Part shown: piece by piece, positions 41,609 through 50,079 of the stretch
Layout of the letters: each line of letters starts with the position of its first letter
Position numbering within the stretch: the first letter of the stretch is position 1
Assembly: GCF_029870595.1 (NCBI RefSeq)
Contig: NZ_JAPDIR010000003.1
Location: forward strand, 1 to 64,000
Direction: 5' to 3'
DNA length: 64,000 bases
DNA from: Sphingomonas sp. CBMAI 2297
GTDB lineage: Bacteria; Pseudomonadota; Alphaproteobacteria; Sphingomonadales; Sphingomonadaceae
The notes under the pieces: model-generated
Databases searched by the model: none
What the model was told of the DNA's origin: nothing
What the model saw: the letters and a program-made list of their open reading frames with translations, nothing else
Made by a program: the position numbers and the translations under genes

Positions 41609-43281
41609 GCGCGCGTCACGGCCCCTGGCGGCTGCTCGGGCTCGCCCCGACGGAAGATATCCGCGAAGTTCGCCGCGCCTATGCCGCCAAGCTCAAGGCG
41701 ATCGACGTCGACCGCGATCCCCAGGCGTTCATCGCGCTGCGCGAGGCGTTCGAGCACGCTCAGCACCTCGCGCGGTGGATGGCGCACCAGCGCGAGGAGG
41801 AGAATCTCGAAGCCGAAGCGCTGGAAATGGCGGAAGGCCCCGGTTCGCTCCAGGTCGATCTCGCCGCCGCGCCGGCGCCCCCGCCCGCCGCGGAGCCCGC
41901 GCCGGCCGCCCGCGAGGGGCCCTGGTCCCCGCCCACGCCCGAGCAATTCGATGCACATGCCGCCGCGCTTGCCCAGTTGCTCCAGCGCAACAACCTCGAG
42001 CCCCGCCCCTGGCCCACCGATGCAGAACGGGAGGAGATGCTCGCCCATTGGCGCGTGCTGATCGCCGATCCGCGCCTGCACCAGCTCGACTTCTACGCTG
42101 ATCTGGAGCGCTGGATCGCCGGGCTGCTCGGCTACACCATTCCCTTTTCGGACACGCTCATCCTGCCGGCGACCGAATATTTCGGCTGGGTCCGGGACGA
42201 GGGGATGATCAGCCAGAGCGATGGCCTGGCCGAAGTCGTCTACCGCTACCGGATGCTCAGCTTCCTGGATCAGATCCGCACGCCGGGAAACCGGCATTTC
42301 GAAGCCTGGTGCGAGCTCAGCACGCCGGCGGGCGAGGATGCAGTGCGTGGGCGCGTGTCGCTGCGGAAGATTCACAAGCTGCTCCACGAAGTGCGCGTCG
42401 CCTATCCCGGGCTCGAGGGCAATTTCGAGCCCGAGCGCGTTGCCCTGTGGGACCGGCGCGGCGCGGCGAGCGAGAGCATCGAGCCGCTGGTCGTCGACGA
42501 AACCCCGCCCAAGCGCCTGCCCGGCTATCTGCTCTGGTTCCTGCTGCTCGTGCTGTTCGTGTTCCCGGTGATCGGGGCCCTGACCAAGCAGGGCGACCAT
42601 GTGCTCTCCAACTGGTCGATCGCGGAACCGGCCGTGCCCCTGCCTTCACCTCCCGCGAAGCTCGGCGACGAAGCGCACGACATCGCCACGCTGCTCACGC
42701 AGGTCGGCGATGGCAGCCTGACGCTCGAGCAGATCGACGAGAAGGACCCGAAGCTCGCCCAGCTGATCCGCTCCAACTGGCAGATCGGCAAGGAGCAGGG
42801 GCAGACGCTGTTCAGCTTCCTCAAGAACGTGTCCGAAGTGCTGAACGAGCGAGCGTTCGACCGGATCGCCACCGCTTCGCCCGACACGCTGATCGCCTAT
42901 CGCACGCTGGTGATCGACAAGGCCAAGATACTGCGCAGCATCGCTCCCGCGAAATGCGCCGGCTTCTTTCAGGGCAAGCCGCTCAATGCCGGCGACCTGC
43001 CCGACAGCCTGGACAAGCGCCACCGGACGATGATCTCGCGCCTGCTGCTCGAGCCCGCGGCGGAACCCAGGCCGAGCTCCGGGCGGACGACCTTCATGAT
43101 CCCCAACAGCGTGTTCCGCGACGCCACGAAGCGCGCCGGGATCAGCGAGAAGCGGATGGAGGATGCGGCGATGTACCGCGGATCGCCCGCAGACATCTGC
43201 AATGCGCGCATCGCGCTGGGCGAGGCGGCGATCGCGATGCCGGCGGGCGCGGAACGGACGAAGCTGCTGCGGTCGATGTAG
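41605..43281 (+). CDS. J-domain-like membrane protein, HscC partner 2 (long form)
   Basis: The protein has 558 residues; its ATG overlaps the preceding stop (ATGA). The N-terminus repeats the J-like fold (WRLLGLAPTEDIREVRRAYA, FIALREAFEHAQ) with IDV at 33-35 in place of HPD. A charged and Ala/Pro-rich linker reaches the shared module (~134-283: PRPWP, AHWRVLIADPR, ATEYFGWVRDEG, YRYRMLSFL, HFEAWCEL, FEPERVALW). A membrane segment lies at ~307-326. Unlike its relatives, ~230 residues follow it, helical and probably periplasmic, with Cys in AKCAGFFQGK and DICNAR. That extra domain has no family I recognise. lepA ends on the opposite strand 15 bases further. Confidence 0.82.
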   Translation: MSARHGPWRLLGLAPTEDIREVRRAYAAKLKAIDVDRDPQAFIALREAFEHAQHLARWMAHQREEENLEAEALEMAEGPGSLQVDLAAAPAPPPAAEPAPAAREGPWSPPTPEQFDAHAAALAQLLQRNNLEPRPWPTDAEREEMLAHWRVLIADPRLHQLDFYADLERWIAGLLGYTIPFSDTLILPATEYFGWVRDEGMISQSDGLAEVVYRYRMLSFLDQIRTPGNRHFEAWCELSTPAGEDAVRGRVSLRKIHKLLHEVRVAYPGLEGNFEPERVALWDRRGAASESIEPLVVDETPPKRLPGYLLWFLLLVLFVFPVIGALTKQGDHVLSNWSIAEPAVPLPSPPAKLGDEAHDIATLLTQVGDGSLTLEQIDEKDPKLAQLIRSNWQIGKEQGQTLFSFLKNVSEVLNERAFDRIATASPDTLIAYRTLVIDKAKILRSIAPAKCAGFFQGKPLNAGDLPDSLDKRHRTMISRLLLEPAAEPRPSSGRTTFMIPNSVFRDATKRAGISEKRMEDAAMYRGSPADICNARIALGEAAIAMPAGAERTKLLRSM

Positions 43282-43296
43282 GCGGCCGTAGCTGCC

Positions 43297-45105
43297 CTAT
43301 TCCTCGCCCATCCGCAGCGCCGCGATGAAGGCTTCCTGCGGGATCTGCACCGAGCCGTACTCGCGCATCCGCTTCTTGCCTTCCTTCTGCTTCTCCAGGA
43401 GCTTGCGTTTGCGCGTGATATCGCCGCCATAGCATTTCGCGGTCACGTCCTTGCGCAGCGCCGCGATCGTCTCGCGGGCGACGACCTTGCCGCCGATCGC
43501 CGCCTGGATCGGGATCTTGAACAAATGGCGCGGGATCAGGTCCTTGAGCCGCTCGCACATGCCGCGGCCCCGGCTCTCGGCGGTCGAGCGATGGACGATC
43601 ATGCTCAGCGCGTCGACCGGCTCGTTGTTGACGAGGATGCTCATCTTGACGAGATCGCCGGCGCGGTGGCCGATCTGCTCATAGTCGAAGCTCGCATAGC
43701 CGCGGCTGATGCTCTTCAGGCGATCGTAGAAGTCGAACACCACTTCGTTGAGCGGCAGCTCATAGGTCACCTGGGCGCGGCCGCCGACATAGGTGAGGTT
43801 CTTCTGGATGCCGCGCCGGTCCTGGCAGAGCTTGAGGATCGGACCGAGATATTCGTCGGGCACATAGATCACCGCGTTGATCCACGGCTCCTCGATCTCC
43901 GCGATCCGGTTGGGATCGGGCATGTCGGCCGGATTGTGGAGCTCGATCTCGCGCGCTTCCGCCTCGCCCGCCGCCTTGGTGAGCTTGAGCTTGTAGACCA
44001 CCGATGGCGCGGTGGTGATCAGGTCGAGATCATATTCGCGGCTGAGGCGCTCCTGGATGATCTCCAGGTGGAGCAGGCCGAGGAAACCGCAGCGGAAGCC
44101 GAAGCCGAGCGCCGCGCTGGTCTCCATCTCGAAGCTGAACGAAGCGTCGTTGAGGCGCAGCTTCGAGATCGATTCGCGCAGCTTCTCGAAGTCGTTGGCA
44201 TCGACCGGGAACAGGCCGCAGAACACCACCGGCTGGACTTCCTTGAAGCCCGGCAGCGCTTCGGCGGCGGGCTTCTTGGCGTCGGTCAGCGTGTCGCCGA
44301 CGCGCGCCTGGGCCACTTCCTTGATCTGCGCGGTGATGAAGCCGATCTCGCCCGGCCCCAGATCGGGCAGGTTCTCGAGCTTGGGACGGAAGCAGCCCAC
44401 CCGGTCGATCAGATGGGTGGTGCCGGTCTGCATGAACTTGACCTGCTGGCCCTTGCGGATCGTGCCGTCGATCACGCGGACCAGGATGACGACGCCCAGA
44501 TAGGGATCGTACCAGCTGTCGACGAGCATCGCCTTCAGCGGCGCGTCCGGATCGCCCTTCGGCGCCGGAATGCGCTCGACCACCGCGTCCAGGATCTCGT
44601 CGATGCCGATGCCGGCCTTGGCGCTGGCGAGCACCGCGTTCGAGGCGTCGAGGCCGATGATCTCCTCGATCTCGTTCTTCACCTTCTCCGGTTCGGCCGA
44701 GGGCAGGTCGATCTTGTTGATGACCGGGATGATCTCGTGGTCGTGCTCGATCGACTGATAGACATTGGCGAGCGTCTGCGCCTCGACGCCCTGGGCGGCG
44801 TCCACCACCAGCAGCGCGCCTTCGCAGGCGGCGAGGCTGCGGCTCACTTCATAGGCGAAGTCGACATGCCCGGGCGTGTCCATCAGGTTGAGGACATGCC
44901 CCTTCCATTCCAGGCGCACGGTCTGCGCCTTGATGGTGATGCCCCGCTCCTTCTCGATGTCCATGTTGTCGAGCACCTGGGCGGACATCTCCCGCTCGGA
45001 GAGCCCGCCGGTGCGCTGGATCAGCCGGTCGGCCAGAGTCGACTTGCCATGGTCGATATGTGCGATGATCGAGAAATTGCGGATCTTGGAAAGGTCGGTT
45101 GCCAT
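43297..45105 (-). CDS. lepA: Elongation factor 4 (LepA)
   Basis: The protein has 602 residues. It begins [20 protein letters not shown] (G1 GKST follows), with DTPGHVDF (G3) and NKIDLPSA (G4). Domains II and V are present, and the LepA-specific C-terminus ([36 protein letters not shown]) is intact. It is a ribosome-bound translational GTPase thought to help elongation or assembly under stress. It stands alone, divergent from the CsgG-like gene. Confidence 0.98.
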   Translation of the reverse strand: MATDLSKIRNFSIIAHIDHGKSTLADRLIQRTGGLSEREMSAQVLDNMDIEKERGITIKAQTVRLEWKGHVLNLMDTPGHVDFAYEVSRSLAACEGALLVVDAAQGVEAQTLANVYQSIEHDHEIIPVINKIDLPSAEPEKVKNEIEEIIGLDASNAVLASAKAGIGIDEILDAVVERIPAPKGDPDAPLKAMLVDSWYDPYLGVVILVRVIDGTIRKGQQVKFMQTGTTHLIDRVGCFRPKLENLPDLGPGEIGFITAQIKEVAQARVGDTLTDAKKPAAEALPGFKEVQPVVFCGLFPVDANDFEKLRESISKLRLNDASFSFEMETSAALGFGFRCGFLGLLHLEIIQERLSREYDLDLITTAPSVVYKLKLTKAAGEAEAREIELHNPADMPDPNRIAEIEEPWINAVIYVPDEYLGPILKLCQDRRGIQKNLTYVGGRAQVTYELPLNEVVFDFYDRLKSISRGYASFDYEQIGHRAGDLVKMSILVNNEPVDALSMIVHRSTAESRGRGMCERLKDLIPRHLFKIPIQAAIGGKVVARETIAALRKDVTAKCYGGDITRKRKLLEKQKEGKKRMREYGSVQIPQEAFIAALRMGEE

Positions 45106-45235
45106 GATCGGGGCGCGTTAGCAGCTTGCACGCGAAAGCCAAAGGGCCCGAAATACACGACGCGTTCCTTCTGTGATTTCACCGCGACGCGTTTGCCGCT
45201 ATCCGGGCGATGGTTTCAAACAGAGGGAGAGAACC

Positions 45236-46213
45236 ATGACCTCGAAGACCGCGTTCATTGTGAAGACGATGATGGCTTCGGCTGCCCTGCTCGGCGCGAG
45301 CGGCGCCTATGCGCAGAAGCAGGCCAAGCCGACCAAGGGGGAGAAGCTGCAGCAGGCCGCCGTCAACGACGTGCCGCATTGCACGCGCAAGCTCGGCACG
45401 CTCTCGATCGTCGACGGCGACGATCCCAGCGGCTGGACCCAGTATCAGCTGGCCCCGCCCGCCAAGCTGCTCAAGGTGCTGGTGCAGCGCTCGGGCTGCT
45501 TCAACCTGGTCGATCGCGGTTCCGGCCTGCAGGCAGCGGCTCGCGAGCGTGACATCGGCGGCGGCCTGGGCCTCCAGCGTGGCGCGAATGTCGGGCAAGG
45601 GCAGATCAAGGCGGCCGATTATGTGCTCGTCGCCGAGGTGCAGGGCGCCAACAGCAACGCCAGCGGCAGCGCCGTGGGCGGCATCGTGGGCGGGCTGGTC
45701 GGCGGCCGGGTCGGCGGGCTGCTCGGCGGCATCAAGTCGCGCAAGCTCGAGGCGAACACCGTGCTCTCGCTCACCAATGTCCGCACGACCGAGACGATCG
45801 CGGTGCAGGAAGGCTATGCCGCCAAGAACGATATCGGGTTCGGCGCCGGCGGCGGCGTCGGCTTCCTCGGCGGCGCGGCGGGCGCGGTCGGCGGCGGCTA
45901 TGAGAATACCGATATCGGCCGGATCGTGACGCTGTCCTTCATCCAGGCCTATGCCAAGATGGTCACCGATCTCGGCCTGGTCCGGCCGGGCGATGCCGGC
46001 ACCGCCCAGGCGGCGCCCGCCAAGACCTTCACTGCCCAGGCGCCGGTCGCGATGCGCACCACCCCGGCCGCGACGGGCAAGGTGATCCGCACGCTCCCCG
46101 TGGGCGCGATCGTCTATCCGACGGGCAACAAGAACGGCCTGTGGTGGGAAGTCGCCGACGAGAACGACAATGTCGGCTGGGTGCTGAACACCAAGCTGGC
46201 GCCGTCGAACTGA
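45236..46213 (+). CDS. CsgG-like secreted protein with C-terminal SH3 domain
   Basis: The protein has 325 residues. After a signal peptide (FIVKTMMASAALLGASGAYA) comes a CsgG/HfaB-like domain: the strand/helix blocks LLKVLVQRSGCFNLVDRGSG, then ADYVLVAEVQGAN, a Gly-rich stretch (GIVGGLVGGRVGGLLGG), and VLSLTNVRTTETIAVQEGYA. There is no lipobox, unlike classical CsgG. The last ~60 residues form a bacterial SH3 domain (VAMRTTPAATGKVIRTLPVG ... WWEVADENDNVGWVLNTKL). Alone it may form or regulate an outer-membrane assembly; no curli subunits are near. AGGGAGAG precedes the ATG. Confidence 0.85.
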   Translation: MTSKTAFIVKTMMASAALLGASGAYAQKQAKPTKGEKLQQAAVNDVPHCTRKLGTLSIVDGDDPSGWTQYQLAPPAKLLKVLVQRSGCFNLVDRGSGLQAAARERDIGGGLGLQRGANVGQGQIKAADYVLVAEVQGANSNASGSAVGGIVGGLVGGRVGGLLGGIKSRKLEANTVLSLTNVRTTETIAVQEGYAAKNDIGFGAGGGVGFLGGAAGAVGGGYENTDIGRIVTLSFIQAYAKMVTDLGLVRPGDAGTAQAAPAKTFTAQAPVAMRTTPAATGKVIRTLPVGAIVYPTGNKNGLWWEVADENDNVGWVLNTKLAPSN

Positions 46214-46252
46214 CATTCCCCGAACGCCAGGGCAAAGTCCCGAACGGTAGAG

Positions 46253-46287
46253 AAAAGGGCGGGCGCCATCGGCACCCGCCCTTTTTT
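46253..46287. terminator. Bidirectional terminator
   Basis: AAAAGGGCGGG (46253-46263) pairs with CCCGCCCTTTT (46275-46285), followed by further Ts (TTTTTT in all) on the plus strand; on the minus strand the stem ends in TTTTCTC. It lies between the convergent CsgG-like and TonB-receptor genes and can end both. Confidence 0.9.
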
Positions 46288-46370
46288 GCCCTGAAGCGTT
46301 CTGCCCTGAAGGGGGGACGGGCCCAGCGGAGTTGCAATCCGCCGGGCCCGACTGACCGCCGGAAAAGGGA

Positions 46371-48695
46371 TTAATGGATCCGGCCGGTCAGCGACACGCC
46401 GATGACGCGCGGCTCGTTGAGCACCGCGGCCATATAGTTCTCGATCACGCCCTTGAGGTTCTTCTCGTTCGTGATGTTGCGGGCAAAGGCGGCGACTTCC
46501 CAGGCGCCGTTGCCGCCCTGGTAGCCGATCTTCAGGCCGCCTTCGAAATTGCCCTTCGAATAGAACTCGTTGGTCTTGTAGAGCACATAGTTGGTGTAGC
46601 CCTGCACGTTCCAGTCGGTCGAGATGAAGACCTTGCCGCTGTCGCTGACGGGGATGTCGTAACGGGCGGTGGCGCTGAGGTTGTACTCCGGCGCGTTCGG
46701 CAGCGGGTTGCCGTCGATCTGCGCGAACACAGTCGGCGCACCGAAGACCGTGCGGGTGATGGTGGGATCGTTGACCGTGCAGACGACGGTGCCGGCCAGC
46801 GCGCAGACCTGGGCGTAGACGCGCTTGTCCTTGATCTCCGAGTGGAGCCAGCTGGCGCCGAAGGAGAGCGCGAGGTTGCGCACCGGGCGCACGTTCAGCT
46901 CGGCCTCGACGCCGTAAGCCTCGGCCTTGTCGGCGTTGAACAGCACGCCGTTGCCGTTCGAGTCGTTGCCGTTCAGCTGGATGTCGTCGACCGTGTAGTA
47001 GAAGCCGGTCAGATTGAAGCGGACCTTGTTGTCGAACAGGCTCGACTTGATGCCGGCCTCCCACGACAGGATCGTCTCCGAATTGGCGGTGGTGAAGTCC
47101 GAGTTGAACACCGCCGAGCGGCCCTGGATGGTCGGGCCGCGGAAGCCGCGCGCGACACGGGCATAGAGGCTCAGATCGTCGCTCGCCTCATAGAGCGCGC
47201 TCACGTCCCAGCTCGGCTGCCGGTCCGACAGGCGGACGTGGCGACGGCCGGTATAGGTCACGGCGCCCGCCGCCGTGTCGGCGGTCTTCAGCAGATCGGT
47301 GGTCTTGGTGTCCTGAGTCACGCGCACGCCGCCGGTCAGGCGGAAGCGCGGCGTCACCTGGTAGCTCGCCTGGCCGAACAGCGCCCAGCTGGTGTTCACG
47401 TCGTGCAGGCGCACCCAGTTGTTCGGGTTGCGACCGACCACGTTCGGGCTCAGGAACCAGGCGCGCTGGTAGAATTCGGTGATGTCGCGGCTGTCGAAAT
47501 ACATGCCGCCGATCTGCCACTTGAAGGCACCGGTGCCGTTGCTGGCGAGGCGGACTTCCTGCGACCACTGGTCGAGGCCGCGCAGGCGGCCCATCGACTG
47601 GCCGCAATCGCGGCACGTGCCCGTCGCCGGATTGTAGCCGAGCTGGCTGAAGCCGCCATCGGTGTCGCCGCGGCTATAGCCCGAGCTGGTCTCGAACGCC
47701 GTGATCGAAGTCAGCGTGACCGGGCCGAAATCGAAGCTGTTGTTCCACGACAGGCCGTAGGTGTCATAGTCCTGCGGATTGTTCGCCGCCTCGTCATACT
47801 GGACCGTGGTGCGCGAGACGTTGCTGACGTCGTTCGAGCCCTTCTTGAGCGCGTTGCGCAGGAAGAGGGTCGACGTGCCGTTATAGTTGCGCATGTGCGC
47901 CGAGAAGAGCGAGGTCCAGTCCTCGGTCGGCTTCACCAGCAGCTGGATGCGGGCGTCGCGCTCGTCAAAGCCGCCCATCGCGTTCTTCTTCGGGCGCTGG
48001 GTGCCATCCGAGTTCGGGCCGGAATAGGTGTTGTCGACATAGTCGTCACGGTGCTGGAACAGGCCCGAGACGCGGATCGCGACATTGTCGGCCAGCGGGC
48101 CGCCGATGCCGGCGTCCAGGCTGATGCTGTTGTAGCTGCCATAGCTCAGCGTGCCGCGCGCATCGAGGCCGTCGAGCGTCGGGCGGACGGTGTCGAACTT
48201 GACGATGCCGGCCGTGGTGTTGCGGCCGAACAGCGAGCCCTGCGGGCCGCGCAGCACTTCGACGTGATCGAGGTCATAGACCGGGTTCGACTTGAGCACG
48301 ACATGCTCGAGCACCACGTCGTCCTGGATGATCGACACGGGCTGCGAGGCACCCAGGTAGAAGTCGATATTGCCCAGGCCGCGGATGTAGAAGCGCGGAA
48401 AGATGCGGCCGGTGGTCGTCTCGGCATAGAAGCTGGGGACCTTGCCCGACAGCGCGAGCAGCGTGTCGTCGCCGCTGGCGGTGAAGTCGCGGGCATCCTG
48501 GCCGCCGATCACCGCGACCGACACCGGGGTGTTCTTCAGCGCTTCGGGACGGCGCTCGGCGGTGACGACGATCTCGGTCGTGGGCTCGTCGGCGGCCGGG
48601 GCGGCAGCGTCCTGCGCCTGCGCGGTGCCGCCGATCGCGAGCGCGCCGAACGCCGCGCCCAGGAAAAGGGCAGTTCTGGTGATGCGGGTCTTCAT
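46371..48695 (-). CDS. TonB-dependent receptor
   Basis: A 774-residue outer-membrane transporter. Signal peptide (LFLGAAFGALAIGGTAQAQ), then a TonB box EIVVTAERR and a plug with VAVIGGQDARDF and HVEVLRGPQGSLFGRNTTAG. The barrel includes paired cysteines (TCRDCG) in an outer loop. FGRNTTAGIV places it near receptors for siderophores, vitamins or aromatic nutrients, common in sphingomonads. Its start at 48695 has AGGGAAG upstream. It follows the NadR-like and pnuC genes on the same strand after 216 bases, so it may import an NAD precursor, but it probably has its own promoter. Confidence 0.93.
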   Translation of the reverse strand: MKTRITRTALFLGAAFGALAIGGTAQAQDAAAPAADEPTTEIVVTAERRPEALKNTPVSVAVIGGQDARDFTASGDDTLLALSGKVPSFYAETTTGRIFPRFYIRGLGNIDFYLGASQPVSIIQDDVVLEHVVLKSNPVYDLDHVEVLRGPQGSLFGRNTTAGIVKFDTVRPTLDGLDARGTLSYGSYNSISLDAGIGGPLADNVAIRVSGLFQHRDDYVDNTYSGPNSDGTQRPKKNAMGGFDERDARIQLLVKPTEDWTSLFSAHMRNYNGTSTLFLRNALKKGSNDVSNVSRTTVQYDEAANNPQDYDTYGLSWNNSFDFGPVTLTSITAFETSSGYSRGDTDGGFSQLGYNPATGTCRDCGQSMGRLRGLDQWSQEVRLASNGTGAFKWQIGGMYFDSRDITEFYQRAWFLSPNVVGRNPNNWVRLHDVNTSWALFGQASYQVTPRFRLTGGVRVTQDTKTTDLLKTADTAAGAVTYTGRRHVRLSDRQPSWDVSALYEASDDLSLYARVARGFRGPTIQGRSAVFNSDFTTANSETILSWEAGIKSSLFDNKVRFNLTGFYYTVDDIQLNGNDSNGNGVLFNADKAEAYGVEAELNVRPVRNLALSFGASWLHSEIKDKRVYAQVCALAGTVVCTVNDPTITRTVFGAPTVFAQIDGNPLPNAPEYNLSATARYDIPVSDSGKVFISTDWNVQGYTNYVLYKTNEFYSKGNFEGGLKIGYQGGNGAWEVAAFARNITNEKNLKGVIENYMAAVLNEPRVIGVSLTGRIH

Positions 48696-48911
48696 ATGGT
48701 TCTTCCCTGCTGTGCGCCCGACGCGCAGCAACGAACACGACCCCGCATTCGCAGAATCGCGCCGCCGTCACGCCGGACATTATTGTTATCGAAGAGCGGC
48801 TCTCGCCCCCTGCAGGGCGCCGTTAGGATCGGATTGTGTACGAACTATGACAAGCACCCACAATTTCTCGCAAGTGCAGCATACGCATCCTGCAATCGTG
48901 GGAGCCGCGCC

Positions 48912-49436
48912 TCAGCCCTCCGCCTGGGCCGCCTCGATCGCGGCGATGGCGTTGACATAGCGTTCCTCGCCCTGGCCCGACACATGCGCCCAGCGCACCC
49001 CGCGCCGCTTGAGCTCGGCCTTGCTGAGGTCGTAGAATTTCTGCCGCAATTCCCGGGTGCCGAACATGCGCGTGCCGTCGGCGCGCCAGGGCATGTCGAT
49101 ATCGAACAGCAGATAGAGATCCGCCATGCCCTGCCATTCGTCGAACCAGGGATCGCGCTCGCCGAACAGCATGTCCGCCCAGACCGCGGTCATCAGCGGA
49201 TCGGTGTCGAGCACCAGCGGCCTGAGCCCCGCCGCGACCATGGTGCGTGCGCCCGCATCGTGCGTCTTGGCGATCTCGAGCAGATCGCGCATCGTGAAGT
49301 CGATGCCGCGCGCCTCGGCATATTCTCGGCCATATTCGTCCACCACCTCGCCGCCGAGATAAGCGGCGATGCGCGGCGCCAGGGTGGACTTGCCGGTGCT
49401 CTCCGGCCCGTGGAGACAGATGGTGCGCAGCTTCAT
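48912..49436 (-). CDS. NadR-like nicotinamide riboside kinase (AAA ATPase)
   Basis: The protein has 174 residues. It starts MKLRTICLHGPESTGKSTLA, a P-loop (GPESTGKST) typical of the NadR kinase domain. The block VVDEYGREYAEARGIDFTM, a DTDPLMTAVWADMLFG segment and the DLYLLFDIDMPWRADGTR region also match. It would phosphorylate nicotinamide riboside taken up by PnuC, trapping it as NMN. It lacks the DNA-binding and adenylyltransferase parts of enterobacterial NadR. It overlaps pnuC by 4 bases (ATGA). Confidence 0.88.
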   Translation of the reverse strand: MKLRTICLHGPESTGKSTLAPRIAAYLGGEVVDEYGREYAEARGIDFTMRDLLEIAKTHDAGARTMVAAGLRPLVLDTDPLMTAVWADMLFGERDPWFDEWQGMADLYLLFDIDMPWRADGTRMFGTRELRQKFYDLSKAELKRRGVRWAHVSGQGEERYVNAIAAIEAAQAEG

Positions 49437-49981
49437 TTCCGTGCCTTCAGCCAGTCGGCGAGCCCCCATAGCGAAAGCGCCAGGAACACCCCGTACAGCC
49501 CCGCCGTAAGCCACAATTCCTTTACGGCGAACAAAGGGATCGCGAGCAGATCGACGATGATCCACAGCACCCAGCTCTCCCAGTTGCGGCGGGACTGGAG
49601 GATCTGCGCGGCGATGCTGAGCACCGCGATGCTGCCGTCCCACCAGGGATAAGCCGCGTCGGTGAGCCGGTGCATCGCATATCCCCAGGCGCCGATCACC
49701 GCGACGCAGACCAGCGCCCAGCCCAGCCGCGCCCGCATGCCCATCGTCTCGACCACCACTTCGCCGCTCCCCGCCCGCGAGCGCGCCCAGTTCCACCAGC
49801 CATAGAGATTGACCACGAAGAAGAAGAGCTGGAGCAGCGCGTCGCTGTAGAGCTTCTCATGATGGAAGACCCAGGCGTAGAGCGAGACCATCGCCAGCGC
49901 GAAGGGATAGTTCCACATGCTGCGGCGAACGACCAGGAAGACGTTGATCAGGCCAAGCAGGCTGGCGGTCGTTTCGATCAT
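49433..49981 (-). CDS. pnuC: Nicotinamide riboside transporter PnuC
   Basis: A 182-residue membrane protein with about seven hydrophobic segments. It has the PnuC core: NVFLVVRRSMWNYPFALAMV, FFFVVNLYGWWNWARSR, and late RRNWESWVLWIIVDLLAIPL followed by ELWLTAGLYGVFLALSLWG. PnuC moves nicotinamide riboside by facilitated diffusion driven by intracellular phosphorylation, here by the coupled NadR-like kinase. ATG at 49981 with AGG eight bases upstream is preferred to GTG at 49987. Confidence 0.93.
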   Translation of the reverse strand: MIETTASLLGLINVFLVVRRSMWNYPFALAMVSLYAWVFHHEKLYSDALLQLFFFVVNLYGWWNWARSRAGSGEVVVETMGMRARLGWALVCVAVIGAWGYAMHRLTDAAYPWWDGSIAVLSIAAQILQSRRNWESWVLWIIVDLLAIPLFAVKELWLTAGLYGVFLALSLWGLADWLKARK

Positions 49982-50079
49982 CGACACGGCCTAGCAACAA
50001 GCCCGGGCACCCGTCGAGAGGGTTGCCCTTCCCCGCCCGGTCGTTAGGCTGGCCTCCTCAGATCGCGGGAGGAATGCCC

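Noticed and set aside
46374..49652. An open frame of ~1090 codons on the plus strand over the TonB receptor and NAD-salvage genes.
   Set aside because: Shadow of real genes on the other strand; repetitive Arg/Val/Ala/Asp-rich translation and no ribosome site.
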